Below are positions 25,840 through 34,927 of a stretch of 64,000 nucleotides of DNA, one piece after another. The notes under the pieces were generated by a model, which searched no databases, had not been told where the DNA came from, and worked only from the letters and a program-made list of their open reading frames with translations. The position numbers were made by a program, and so were the translations under genes. The DNA is taken from NCBI GenBank assembly GCA_017540085.1, contig JAFYBQ010000028.1, forward strand, positions 62,001-126,000, given 5' to 3'. Each line of letters begins with the position of its first letter. The first letter of the stretch is position 1. The DNA comes from Synergistaceae bacterium. Its GTDB lineage: Bacteria > Synergistota > Synergistia > Synergistales > Aminobacteriaceae.

Positions 25840-27309
25840 ATGAACGAAAAATTACTCCTTCTCCCGATAATTATCCCGGCAATTTCCGCCCTTCTCATCA
25901 CAACGCTGAACTTCAAGAGCCGGACTCAGCGCAACATATTCATAGAGTCGTGCGTAATCCTGAACACGCTCGCGATATTGCTGCTTGTGATTTATCCCCC
26001 GTCAAACGCATTAACCCTCTTCAGGTTCTCAGAACGTGCGGGATTTTCGCTGAGGCTTGACGGACTCGGAATGGTATTCGCCGTATTGATTGCAGTACTG
26101 TGGCCGCTGACGACTCTTTACGCATTCGAGTATATGAGCCATGAACACCGCGAGACATCATTTTTCGGGTGGTTCGTGCTGACGTATGGCGTTGTGTCGG
26201 GGATAGCTCTGTCGTCTGACCTTCTGACGCTGTACCTGTTCTACGAGATTATGACACTAACGACCCTTCCTCTTGTCATGCACGAGATGGACGGCCGCGC
26301 AAGATACGCCGGGCGGAAATACCTGACGTACTCGGTTGCGGGGGCGGCGTGTGCGTTTATCGCCCTGACCTATGCGATGTCGCAGGGAGGCGGGGAGTCG
26401 TTCACGCTGGGCGGGACATTCGGAATTTGGCCGAACAAGCCGGATAACATGCTTCTTGCTGCGTGGTTCTTGGGCTTCTTGGGATTCGGTGTGAAGGCCG
26501 CTGTGTTTCCGTTTCACGGGTGGCTGCCGTCTGCGTCCGTAGCTCCGACTCCTGTTACCGCGCTGTTACATGCCGTTGCTGTGGTGAAGGCGGGAGTCTT
26601 TGCGGTGATTCGTCTGACGTGGTATGTGTTTGAGCCTGAGACTCTCGCGGGGACTTGGGCGCAGTACGCCGCATTCACGATGGTATGTATCACGATAATT
26701 TACGGGTCATCAATGGCACTTGCGACTCAGCACCTTAAACGCCGTTTCGCGTACTCAACAATAAGCCAGCTGTCATATATATTGCTGGGAGTGTTATTGC
26801 TTACGCCTGAAGGACTCACGGGAGCATTGACTCACATGGGCGGACATGCTGTCATGAAGATAAATTTATTCTTCTGTGCGGGGGCTGTGTTGTGCCAGAC
26901 GGAAAGAGAATATCTTTTTGACATGCGCGGGCTTGGTCTCGGAATGCCGAAAACATTTCTCGCGCTCCTGATTTCTGGGCTTGCGCTGTGCGGTCTTCCT
27001 CCGTCGGCGGGCTTCATGGGAAAATGGCAGCTCGGCACGGCTTCTGCGGCTGTCGGGATGGGTCATGCGGGGATTGCTATGCTGATGGTGTCGGCGGTGC
27101 TTACGGTGCTTTATGTGTTCTCGATATTCAGCATATTCATTATGCCGGGACAGAAATTTGACTTCAAGACAGCGAACAGGGGCGTGAAAGATCCGGGCTA
27201 TGAAATGCTCGTGCCTCTTGGGATTTTGGCGGCGGGGTCATTCCTTTACGGGATGTATTCTGAGCCTCTAATAAACTTTTTCGGGAAAATAGCGCAGGGG
27301 GTGATATAA
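25840..27309 (+). CDS. Proton-antiporter/complex I subunit-like membrane protein (NuoL/M/N-MrpA/D family)
   Basis: A 489-residue polytopic membrane protein with about 13-14 hydrophobic segments. The proton-channel family text is clear: YLFYEIMTLTTLPLVM (conserved Glu), FGVKAAVFPFHGWLPSA (the Lys-containing helix), HAVAVVKAGVFAVIR, and LTHMGGHAVMKINLFFCAGA. Such subunits normally sit in nuo, mrp or membrane-hydrogenase operons; here none of the partner genes is adjacent. AAGGAGG lies 13 bases before the ATG. Likely works with a complex encoded elsewhere, or alone; unknown. Confidence 0.85.
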   Translation: MNEKLLLLPIIIPAISALLITTLNFKSRTQRNIFIESCVILNTLAILLLVIYPPSNALTLFRFSERAGFSLRLDGLGMVFAVLIAVLWPLTTLYAFEYMSHEHRETSFFGWFVLTYGVVSGIALSSDLLTLYLFYEIMTLTTLPLVMHEMDGRARYAGRKYLTYSVAGAACAFIALTYAMSQGGGESFTLGGTFGIWPNKPDNMLLAAWFLGFLGFGVKAAVFPFHGWLPSASVAPTPVTALLHAVAVVKAGVFAVIRLTWYVFEPETLAGTWAQYAAFTMVCITIIYGSSMALATQHLKRRFAYSTISQLSYILLGVLLLTPEGLTGALTHMGGHAVMKINLFFCAGAVLCQTEREYLFDMRGLGLGMPKTFLALLISGLALCGLPPSAGFMGKWQLGTASAAVGMGHAGIAMLMVSAVLTVLYVFSIFSIFIMPGQKFDFKTANRGVKDPGYEMLVPLGILAAGSFLYGMYSEPLINFFGKIAQGVI

Positions 27310-27319
27310 TTCTCTCGTT

Positions 27320-27392
27320 GCGCTTGTAGCTCAGCGGATAGAGCGTTGGCCTCCGGAGCCAAAGGCCAGGAGTCCGAATCTCCTCAAGCGCG
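27320..27392 (+). tRNA. tRNA-Arg (anticodon CCG)
   Basis: Acceptor GCGCTTG pairs with CAAGCGC, T8-A9 and a GTAGCTCAG D-arm are present. The anticodon stem TTGGC/GCCAA holds loop CTCCGGA with CCG. CCA is not encoded (CTG follows the discriminator G), unlike the four other tRNAs here. The T-loop reads TCCGAAT, so position 55 is C rather than the near-universal U. Confidence 0.9.
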
Positions 27393-27494
27393 CTGAATTT
27401 TCCGGCCTCGTCCGTTCATTCGGGCGGGGCTTTTCGTTTGTCCCTATGCTACAATACACATATCCCAGTTCACTCAAAGGAGGAATATTTCACC

Positions 27495-28472
27495 ATGACC
27501 GACGGAAGCAGATACATCCCCTACAGCCAGAGAGCCGGAAATGAGTCAATCGTATACTTCACCCGCGACCTTTCAGCAGACGGCCTCAGAAAACTTTATG
27601 CCCGGATCAATCAGCACATCACCGGGAAAATTGCCGTCAAGCTCCACACAGGAGAGCCGCACGGCCCGAACATTATCCCGCGCCCCTGGGTAAAATCCCT
27701 CATCACAAACGACATTCCCGGCGCGAAAATCGTTGAGACTAATTCATACTATGACGGCGACAGGTACACGACAGCCCGGCACCGCGAGACACTCAAAATT
27801 AACGGCTGGGATTTCGCGAACGTTGATATTATTGACGAGCTTGGCACAACATTATTACCCGTAAAGGGCGGTCATCACTTCTCGAATATGTCAGTGGGAG
27901 TCAATATCCTGAATTATGACTCTCTTCTCGTTCTGACTCACTTCAAGGGACACGTTCAGGGCGGTTTCGGAGGCTCAAACAAGAACATAGGCATCGGAAT
28001 CGCTGACGGCAGAATCGGAAAGGCATGGATTCACACGACACCGGGACAGCCGAATCAGTGGGACATAGCTACGGAAGAGTTCATGGAGAAAATCAGCGAG
28101 TCAGCAAAAGCCACCGTTGACCATTTCGGCAGGCACATCGCCTACATCAACGTAATGCGGAACATGTCAGTGTCATGCGACTGCGAGGGAGTCGCCGCAG
28201 AGCCTGTTGTTACGCCCAATGTCGGAATACTTGCCTCGCTTGATATTCTCGCTGTCGATCAGGCGTGTGTTGATCTGGTCTACGCAATGCCCGAAAACTT
28301 CAATCATGATTTAGTCGAGCGCATAGAGTCGCGGCACGGCCTGCGTCAGCTCACGTACATGAAAGAGTTAGGCATGGGCAATGATAAGTACGTGCTTATT
28401 GACACGGACAACGGAGACTCAAGAATTTTCCCGGCGGACGCTGTGAAAGGAGTCAAGCCCTTTGAGGGTTAA
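27495..28472 (+). CDS. DUF362 domain protein
   Basis: A 325-residue protein of the DUF362 family. Recognisable segments are KIAVKLHTGEPHGPNIIPRP near the N terminus, NYDSLLVLTHFKGHVQGGFG and GGSNKNIGIGIADGRIGK in the middle, and NVGILASLDILAVDQACVDL near the C terminus. It lacks the 4Fe-4S ferredoxin tail that many relatives carry. The ATG at 27495 follows AAAGGAGG by ~10 bases and is preferred over 27438. It runs directly into two ADP-ribosylglycohydrolase genes (3 and 5 bases apart), suggesting an operon. Biochemical role unknown. Confidence 0.85.
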   Translation: MTDGSRYIPYSQRAGNESIVYFTRDLSADGLRKLYARINQHITGKIAVKLHTGEPHGPNIIPRPWVKSLITNDIPGAKIVETNSYYDGDRYTTARHRETLKINGWDFANVDIIDELGTTLLPVKGGHHFSNMSVGVNILNYDSLLVLTHFKGHVQGGFGGSNKNIGIGIADGRIGKAWIHTTPGQPNQWDIATEEFMEKISESAKATVDHFGRHIAYINVMRNMSVSCDCEGVAAEPVVTPNVGILASLDILAVDQACVDLVYAMPENFNHDLVERIESRHGLRQLTYMKELGMGNDKYVLIDTDNGDSRIFPADAVKGVKPFEG

Positions 28473-28475
28473 TTG

Positions 28476-29279
28476 ATGCTCGGCGCTGTTGTCGGGGACA
28501 TAATCGGAAGCCTTTACCATGAAGGATGGATGACGGGCATGAATTTTCCGCTGTTCAGCCAGGAGTCAGAGCCTACAGATGACACTGTATTGACTCTTGC
28601 TGTTGCTGACGCTCTCATGATGTCGCTTCCTTCACGGACGGACAAGACAACGGGCGCGGCTTTCGCGGAGAACGTGAAGGACTCACTGCGGAGTCTCTGC
28701 AATCATTACAGGCACATGCGCTACGGCGGGGGCTTTTCCCGCTGGCTGAAGTGGAAATATCCTCATCCCTTTGTCAGCTACGGGAATAACCCTGCTGTGA
28801 GAGTCTCGCCGGTCTCTTGGGCGTTTGATGACATTGAGACTGTCGAATGGTTTGCGGAGATAAGCGCGGTTGTAACTCATGACCACCCGGAAGCGATAAA
28901 GGCGGCCCGGTGTGTGGCAGGGGCTGTCTTTCTTGCACGTACAGGACACGCAAAGGACGACATACGCGCATACATCACCGGGAAATACGGCTACGAGATT
29001 CGGACGCTTGACGAGATCCGCCCGGATTATGTCTATACGTCATCATGTCCCGGCACAGTGCCGGAAGCGTTTTCGGCGTTCCTTGAGGGGGAAAATTTCG
29101 AGGACGTTATACGCAAGGCAGTAACATTAGGCGGGGAATCGGACTCTCTTGCGGCCATGTCAGGGGCGATAGCGGAGCCGTTTTTCGGGATTCCCACGCT
29201 GATACAGGTCAGGGCGTTCAACAGGCTGCGAGATAGAATGAAATTTATTGTGCAGAAATGGGAGCAATGGAGGGATTAG
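28476..29279 (+). CDS. ADP-ribosylglycohydrolase family protein, divergent copy
   Basis: A 267-residue DraG/ARH-type protein starting at the ATG right after the DUF362 stop (a TTG one codon earlier is also in frame). MLGAVVGDIIGSLYHEGWM and EPTDDTVLTLAVADAL give the N-terminal metal site. The C-terminal metal motif reads GGESDSLAAM, where the family and the next gene have GGDSDT, and NNPAVRVSPV replaces NGSAMRVSPI. It is about half identical by eye to the following paralogue. It may bind rather than hydrolyse ADP-ribose, or use another substrate; inferred. Confidence 0.85.
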   Translation: MLGAVVGDIIGSLYHEGWMTGMNFPLFSQESEPTDDTVLTLAVADALMMSLPSRTDKTTGAAFAENVKDSLRSLCNHYRHMRYGGGFSRWLKWKYPHPFVSYGNNPAVRVSPVSWAFDDIETVEWFAEISAVVTHDHPEAIKAARCVAGAVFLARTGHAKDDIRAYITGKYGYEIRTLDEIRPDYVYTSSCPGTVPEAFSAFLEGENFEDVIRKAVTLGGESDSLAAMSGAIAEPFFGIPTLIQVRAFNRLRDRMKFIVQKWEQWRD

Positions 29280-29284
29280 CGTAA

Positions 29285-30109
29285 ATGTTAGGCGCGATTG
29301 TCGGAGATATTGCCGGAAGCCCGTACGAGTTCGACAGGAGGCGGAAAGAAGCTCACAGCATGAAATTTCCGCTTGTGCTTGAAGGTGTTTCGCGTTTCAC
29401 GGATGATACTGTTCTGACTCTGGCTGTTGCTGACGCTCTGATGTCGATAATGCCCAAGAGGGGCGGAAATGCTGACGGTGAACAATTCCGCGTGGCCGTT
29501 ATAGCTTCAATGCGCGAATTTGCCCGGCGTTATCCTAATGCGGGGTACGGTGCGCGTTTCATGTACTGGCTTCTGAGAGGAAATCCGCAGCCTTATAACA
29601 GTTTCGGGAACGGGTCAGCAATGAGAGTTTCCCCGATTGCGTGGGCGTTTGATGACTTGTGGACGGTTGAACATTTTGCGGAAATCAGCGCGGAAATCTC
29701 GCACAATCACCCGGAAGGCATAAAGGGCGCACAGTCGACAGCCTCAGCAATATTTCTAGCCCGCAAAGGACACAGCAAGGACGAAATCAGGCACTATATC
29801 TCCCTGCGTTACGGCTATGATTTGTCGCGGACGCTTGACGAGATTCGCCCGAATTATTTTCACGTTGAGTCATGTCAGGAGACAGTCCCGGAGGCAATAA
29901 CAGCGTTTCTTGAGGGTGAGAATTTCGAGGACGTTACGCGGAAGGCTGTATCACTCGGCGGGGACTCTGACACGTTAGCGGCTATATCATGCTCAATAGC
30001 TGAAGGGATGTACGGAATCCCGGAAGAAATTGACGACATTATGATTCCGCTGCTTGATGATTATCTTACGGACAAATTATTGAAGTGGGAGCTTTGGCGT
30101 GCCCATTGA
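29285..30109 (+). CDS. ADP-ribosylglycohydrolase family protein, canonical copy
   Basis: A 274-residue paralogue of the preceding gene, 5 bases downstream. It has MLGAIVGDIAGSPYEF, RFTDDTVLTLAVADAL, GNGSAMRVSPIAWAFDD, NHPEGIKGAQSTA and SLGGDSDTLAAI, all standard for binuclear-metal ADP-ribose hydrolases that remove ADP-ribose from proteins, nucleic acids or small molecules. The conserved acidic ligands are all present, so it is likely active. No ADP-ribosyltransferase gene is adjacent. Confidence 0.9.
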   Translation: MLGAIVGDIAGSPYEFDRRRKEAHSMKFPLVLEGVSRFTDDTVLTLAVADALMSIMPKRGGNADGEQFRVAVIASMREFARRYPNAGYGARFMYWLLRGNPQPYNSFGNGSAMRVSPIAWAFDDLWTVEHFAEISAEISHNHPEGIKGAQSTASAIFLARKGHSKDEIRHYISLRYGYDLSRTLDEIRPNYFHVESCQETVPEAITAFLEGENFEDVTRKAVSLGGDSDTLAAISCSIAEGMYGIPEEIDDIMIPLLDDYLTDKLLKWELWRAH

Positions 30110-30211
30110 GGGCAGAATTTCAGGGAGGCCGGGAAATAGCCTGAAAATTTTTGCTCCTGCTGACTGTGCTATGATAAGCGGCAAAATTTTTTGAAGGGAG
30201 AAAATTACTTC

Positions 30212-31723
30212 ATGGCGTATTATTACAGCGAACCTTCTCACACATTCTCCGAGTACCTTCTTGTTCCGTCGTACTCATCAGAAAATTGCGTGCCGTCAAA
30301 CGTCTCACTTCGGACTCCCCTGTGCAAGTTCAGGAAGGGCGAAGAGTCTCCGCTGTCGGTGAATATACCGCTGGTGTCGGCGTGTATGCAGTCAGTCTCA
30401 AACGACACAATGGCGGTGGCTCTTGCGCGTGAGGGGGGATTGTCATTCATATACTGCTCCCAGTCAATAGAGTCGCAGGCCGAAATGACAGCGAGGGTGA
30501 AGCGGTACAAGGCCGGATTCGTGGCGAATGATTCGGCGGTCGGCCCTGAACAGACATTAGCCGACATTCTCAGGCTGAAGGAGCAGACCGGACACACAAC
30601 AGTAGCTGTTACTCATGACGGAAGCCTCACGGGGAAATTGCTGGGCATAATTACGAGCCGTGATTACCGTGTAACAAGGACTCCTGCTGACACAAAGGTG
30701 CGCGACTTCATGACCCCGATCGACAAAGTTATATCCGCTCATGACGGACTCAGCCTCACGGAAGCCAATGATATTTTGTGGGAGCATAAATTGAACTCTC
30801 TGCCGGTTGTTGACGATGACGGGAACATGGTCGCGTTTGTCTTCAGGAAAGATTACGACATGCACAAGGAGAACCCGTTAGAGCTTCTCGACAGTCAGAA
30901 ACGCTACATGACGGGTGCCGGAATAAACACGCGGGATTATGCCGAGAGAGTGCCTGCACTGGTGAACGCCGGGGCGGATGTTCTGTGCATAGATTCGTCA
31001 GAGGGCTTCACGGAATGGCAGAGGCGGACTCTTTCGTGGATTCGCGAAAATTACGGGGACTCGGTGAAAGTCGGCGGGGGGAACGTTGTTGACGCTGACG
31101 GATTCAGGTTTCTTGCTGACGCGGGCGCGGATTTCGTGAAGATAGGAATCGGCGGCGGGTCAATCTGCATTACTCGTGAAGCGAAAGGAATCGGGCGCGG
31201 ACAGGCTACGGCGGTGATAGAGGTCGCAAAGGCAAGGGATGAATATTTTGCTGAGACAGGAGTCTATGTGCCGATATGCTCGGACGGCGGCATAGTTATG
31301 GACTATCATATAACGCTGGCTCTTGCGATGGGCGCGGACTTCTGCATGTTAGGGAGATACTTTGCGAGATTCGACGAGAGTCCCACGAATCGAGTCATGC
31401 TCAACGGGAACTACGTCAAAGAATACTGGGGGGAAGGCTCATCACGCGCAAGGAACTGGCAGAGATACGACAGCGGCGACTCATCACAGGCAAAATTATC
31501 GTTTGAGGAGGGAGTCGACAGCTATGTACCGTACGCGGGAAGCCTGCGCGATAATGTCAGCGAGACACTCAGCAAGATAAAATCAACGTTCTGCAACTGC
31601 GGAGCATTGAGCCTCCCGGAAATGAGAGAGAAAGCAAGATTGACGCTCGTCTCACCTGTAACACTTGCTGAAGGGGGAGCGCATGACGTTATGATGAAGG
31701 AGGCTGTGAGGCGGTCGAAATGA
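30212..31723 (+). CDS. guaB: IMP dehydrogenase
   Basis: Oxidises IMP to XMP with NAD+, the first committed step to GMP. Start ATG 30212 after GAAGGGAG (503 residues). [20 protein letters not shown], two CBS domains (about residues 110-230: [35 protein letters not shown]), [12 protein letters not shown], the active-site loop GGGSICITR with Cys319, and [32 protein letters not shown] are present. The loop has Gly-Gly-Gly where the most common form has GPG. Convergent with the acyltransferase remnant, with a terminator between them. Confidence 0.95.
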   Translation: MAYYYSEPSHTFSEYLLVPSYSSENCVPSNVSLRTPLCKFRKGEESPLSVNIPLVSACMQSVSNDTMAVALAREGGLSFIYCSQSIESQAEMTARVKRYKAGFVANDSAVGPEQTLADILRLKEQTGHTTVAVTHDGSLTGKLLGIITSRDYRVTRTPADTKVRDFMTPIDKVISAHDGLSLTEANDILWEHKLNSLPVVDDDGNMVAFVFRKDYDMHKENPLELLDSQKRYMTGAGINTRDYAERVPALVNAGADVLCIDSSEGFTEWQRRTLSWIRENYGDSVKVGGGNVVDADGFRFLADAGADFVKIGIGGGSICITREAKGIGRGQATAVIEVAKARDEYFAETGVYVPICSDGGIVMDYHITLALAMGADFCMLGRYFARFDESPTNRVMLNGNYVKEYWGEGSSRARNWQRYDSGDSSQAKLSFEEGVDSYVPYAGSLRDNVSETLSKIKSTFCNCGALSLPEMREKARLTLVSPVTLAEGGAHDVMMKEAVRRSK

Positions 31724-31731
31724 TGAAAAGT

Positions 31732-31770
31732 CCCCCTGCTGTGAAAATTTTCGGCGGGGGGATTAATTTT
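31732..31770 (+). terminator. Terminator after guaB
   Basis: CCCCC and GGGGG arms (about 31732-31736 and 31757-31761) enclose an AT-rich loop and are followed by ATTAATTTT. Confidence 0.6.
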
Positions 31771-31805
31771 GCCTCAGAAATATATTGCTGTGAGGACTCA
31801 ACTTT

Positions 31806-32733
31806 CTACGGCGTAACGTGCCTCTGTATCTTGCCGACAATAACCATCATGGCAAATGACACAGCGAGGCTCACGGCCATGAACGCAGACAGCGTATAAT
31901 CATGCAGGAAGTGAAGCATAATCCCCTGAACAAATCCGTGGCAAAGGTACAGCGCGTAGCTCATTTTCCCGGAGAATATCATCATCCGCTGTAACATAAC
32001 AGACTTCACATCAATACCCCGCGAGCTGATTATGACCATCGTTGCAGCAGGGTAAATCAGAATGTCAGCGTATGAATCTTTCGTGTACAGGCAGACAGAG
32101 ACAAGCATAATCACAGACAGCGCGAAAATTGCCCCCGGATATTTCAGCCTGATATTGTCCCTGAACGTGAAGACAAGCCAGCCGACTCCCATTCCCGCAA
32201 AGCCCCGCATTATTCCCAGCGAGACAACTCGCTTCACAACGCCGTGAACATGAATATGCCCGTACTTTATGTACTATCACAGAAAAGCACAAGGCCGACA
32301 ATGCCGCGATAATATACGCCTGAATCTTAGGGGTGAATTTCTTTGACAGGAAGAAATAAACGCATGACACGAACATCATCGCCGATATGTACCATGTTGC
32401 GCCGTTGTAGTAAGGGAAGCAGTTTATTATTCCCCATTCCTGAATCATCGCAAGCTCTTCAAGAATCGCAATGACTCTCCGCATTCCGTGAAAGCCGTTT
32501 AGGAATACGCCTGTGCAGACAGCCGGAATCAATGCCGCAATGTAATACGGGTAAAGGGTCATGAGTCTTCTTTTGAGCCATGAGAAAAAAGATGTTTCGC
32601 GGGAAAGTGAGAGAAGGACTTTCGCGCACATGAAGCCGGATATTACGAAGAATGCATCAACGCAAATATAGCCGCCGCGGAAAAGTATATTGCTGTTCCA
32701 GCCGAGAAGGAAAAAATTGTAGTGGTATATCAC
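31806..32733 (-). pseudogene. Acyltransferase 3 (OafA/YrhL type), frameshifted and 5'-truncated
   Basis: The first frame (32733 to about 32266) reads YHYNFFLLGW, VDAFFVISGFMCAKVLLS and NGATWYISAMMFVSCVYFF; the second frame (from about 32263 to 31806) reads KYGHIHVHGVVKRVV and GKMSYALYLCHGF. One extra base near 32265 (CATAAAGTACGGG on minus) breaks the frame between VIVHK and YGHIHVHG. The normal first ~20 residues, including the catalytic-His region start, are missing: an in-frame TAA precedes VIYHYNFF and a different sequence begins at about 32734. The family O-acylates surface polysaccharides with ~10 membrane helices. It is non-functional as read. Confidence 0.85.
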
Positions 32734-32886
32734 AATTTACGTTACAGGCAGACAGCTTGAAAGCGGCGAAACTGACGGGCGTTATTCGGAGCTTCCGCCA
32801 TACCTGCGATACCCTACGCCCCCTCCCCCGGGGCTGGCTTTCGGAAAATTCTATACTGTGAAATAGTCTGAGCCTATACGCCCTCT
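32734..32886 (-). other. Non-coding segment, possible small dispersed element
   Basis: Abruptly replaces the acyltransferase 5' end. On the minus strand it contains AAGCCAGCCCCGG, AGGGTA, GGCGGAA and TCCGAA in that order, and ends in TAACGTAAATT. The same landmarks in the same order occur at 38712-38875 on plus. It contains no convincing gene. Confidence 0.35.
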
Positions 32887-33135
32887 TCATGGCCGATAAA
32901 TTTTCTTTGCGTTCTGTTCGCGCTTGGCTTTCTCCTGACGCTTGTACGCTGTCTCAAGTGCCCGGACAATCTCGCTCCATTTCGTGCGCCATGCAATATC
33001 GGCCTTGCAGGGGGAGTTATCCTTCCGGGAAGGGTTATCGGTCTCGGTGATTCCTTTCGGCCTGCGCTGAATCGTGAAGCCCTCCCCGTCAAATGATATG
33101 CTTGAGCCGTCATCGAACGGAATATATACCCTCAT
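32887..33135 (-). CDS. Small hypothetical protein
   Basis: An 82-residue protein with a beta-strand-like start (MRVYIPFDDGSSISFDGEGF) and a highly charged, helical C-terminal half (RALETAYKRQEKAKREQNAK). Its ATG overlaps the rimI-like stop (ATGA), and it ends the purA-rimI operon. I recognise no family. The tight coupling and codon use like the neighbours support a real gene. Confidence 0.6.
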   Translation of the reverse strand: MRVYIPFDDGSSISFDGEGFTIQRRPKGITETDNPSRKDNSPCKADIAWRTKWSEIVRALETAYKRQEKAKREQNAKKIYRP

Positions 33136-33611
33136 TGCCGCGTCCTTAACTTTAACGGAAGAGCCGCGCTCATGATTATTGCGTCCTCGCCGTTGGAGTA
33201 ATACCCCCGCCGGATAGTCTCGCCGGAAAATGACATCTGTGTGTACAGCGCGATTGCCCCGGAATTTGACTTCCTCACTTTGAGCTTCAGACGGCGGAAT
33301 CGCATATACACAGCGCAGTCGCCCACAGCCATCAATAACTGCCGCCCGATTCCCTTCCGCCTGTATGCAGTGTCAACAACAAGAGCCATCAGAAGCCCGG
33401 CGCGTTTTTCCCGGCCTAAGACAGCATAGCCCAAAAGAGGAGCTTCCGCAGTTGTCGCGAAAGCCCCCAGGTATGTCGTCTCATTCTGCGAGTCATCTCT
33501 GAGGTCTGAACGTATTACTTCCTCCGGCCATGAACATGACGAGGCAGCATTTATTCTCAGGATTCCGGGCAGGTCGTCAAATGTCAGAAAGTCTATATCC
33601 GGCACATACAC
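33132..33611 (-). CDS. GNAT N-acetyltransferase, RimI-like
   Basis: A 159-residue GNAT protein. The acetyl-CoA binding motif is RRKGIGRQLL, followed by RLKLKVRKSNSGAIALYTQMSF and YYSNGEDAIIM, the pattern of RimI enzymes that acetylate the N terminus of ribosomal protein S18 or other proteins. The start ATG is 3 bases after the purA stop. The exact target is inferred from resemblance. Confidence 0.85.
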   Translation of the reverse strand: MYVPDIDFLTFDDLPGILRINAASSCSWPEEVIRSDLRDDSQNETTYLGAFATTAEAPLLGYAVLGREKRAGLLMALVVDTAYRRKGIGRQLLMAVGDCAVYMRFRRLKLKVRKSNSGAIALYTQMSFSGETIRRGYYSNGEDAIIMSAALPLKLRTRQ

Positions 33612-33614
33612 AGA

Positions 33615-34910
33615 TTACTGCATTCCTCTGTTGATTGTCTGATTCCTGTCCGCACCGACTCCGATTAATGCTACAGGGACATTCACAGCACTCTCGATAT
33701 ACTTCACGTAGGCTTTCGCGTTTTCGGGAAGCTCGTCAAAGCTCTTGCAGTTCGTGATGTCGTCATCCCAGCCCGGCAATGTCTCGTAGACCGGCTGAAT
33801 CTCGCCTAATGTCCGCGTGTCTGTCGGCCATGACGTGAACCGCTCGCCGTTTTTCTCGTAAGCTGTGCAGACTTTTATGCCGCCCATGCCCGTGAGAACG
33901 TCCAATTTTGTCAGCGCAATGACATCCGCCCCGTTAAGCTCCATAGAGTAGCGCAATGCAGGAATGTCAAGCCACCCGCAACGCCTCGGACGGCCTGTAG
34001 TCGCTCCGTACTCGCCGCCGTTCGCCCGGAGTTTCTCGCCCATCTCGGTGAAATCCTCTGTCGGGAATGGCCCTTCTCCCACGCGGGTCGTGTATGCCTT
34101 CACGACAGCTATAACGCGGGTCAAATCATGAGGGGCTAACCCTGTCCCGGTGAAAGCTCCCGCCGCTGAGGTTGAAGAGCTTGTTACATAGGGATATGTC
34201 CCGTGATCTATGTCGAGCAACGCCGCCTGCGCTCCCTCAAGCAGGATATGTTTCCCTTCGTCAGCAGCACGGCGCAGCAACGCTCTTGTGTCGTCAACGT
34301 ACGGCGCAATTGCCTCGCCCCATTTCCTTGCAGGCTCGTAGATTTCATCAAAGGCTAATGGCTTCTGCCCGTACAGTTTCGTGATTATCTGATTCTTCTC
34401 GTCAAGAATATATGTCAGTCTCTCGCGCAGTAAATCAGCGTCAATGAGATCCTCAACCCTGAGTCCTGAGCGCGAATACTTGTCGACATAGCAAGGCCCG
34501 ATTCCGCGTCCTGTCGTGCCGATTTTGCGACCCTTCCCGCGGGCTTCCTCCTGAAGTTTGTCGAGCATTTTGTGATAGGGCATTACTACATGAGCATGAG
34601 GACTCACAGCAAGCCGCGCCCTGTCCTGACCTTTCGCGAACAAGTCGCCGGTCTCCGCCAGGAACTGCTCAGGGTCAAGAACGAGTCCATTTCCCAGCAC
34701 GCAGAGTTTTCCCGGGTAGAGCATTCCCGACGGCAGGAGGTGAAACACTGTCTTCTGCCCATCCGTGATTACCGTGTGGCCTGCGTTCGCACCGCCCTGA
34801 AAGCGCACAAACACATCAACATCCGCGCCGAGCATGTCGACTACTTTCCCTTTTCCTTCATCGCCCCACTGAGCGCCCACAAGCAAATCTACATTTTTCT
34901 TTGCACCCAA
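33615..34910 (-). CDS. purA: Adenylosuccinate synthetase
   Basis: Joins IMP and aspartate using GTP, the first step from IMP to AMP. GAQWGDEGKGKVVD at residues 12-25 holds the GTP-binding and catalytic Asp; GGANAGHTV, KIGTTGRGIGPCY, LEGAQAALLDIDHGTYPYVTSS and TTGRPRRCGWLD are standard. 431 residues, full length. It opens the operon with the rimI-like gene. With guaB nearby, both branches from IMP are represented. Confidence 0.97.
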   Translation of the reverse strand: MGAKKNVDLLVGAQWGDEGKGKVVDMLGADVDVFVRFQGGANAGHTVITDGQKTVFHLLPSGMLYPGKLCVLGNGLVLDPEQFLAETGDLFAKGQDRARLAVSPHAHVVMPYHKMLDKLQEEARGKGRKIGTTGRGIGPCYVDKYSRSGLRVEDLIDADLLRERLTYILDEKNQIITKLYGQKPLAFDEIYEPARKWGEAIAPYVDDTRALLRRAADEGKHILLEGAQAALLDIDHGTYPYVTSSSTSAAGAFTGTGLAPHDLTRVIAVVKAYTTRVGEGPFPTEDFTEMGEKLRANGGEYGATTGRPRRCGWLDIPALRYSMELNGADVIALTKLDVLTGMGGIKVCTAYEKNGERFTSWPTDTRTLGEIQPVYETLPGWDDDITNCKSFDELPENAKAYVKYIESAVNVPVALIGVGADRNQTINRGMQ

Positions 34911-34927
34911 AATTATTATTCCTCCTC

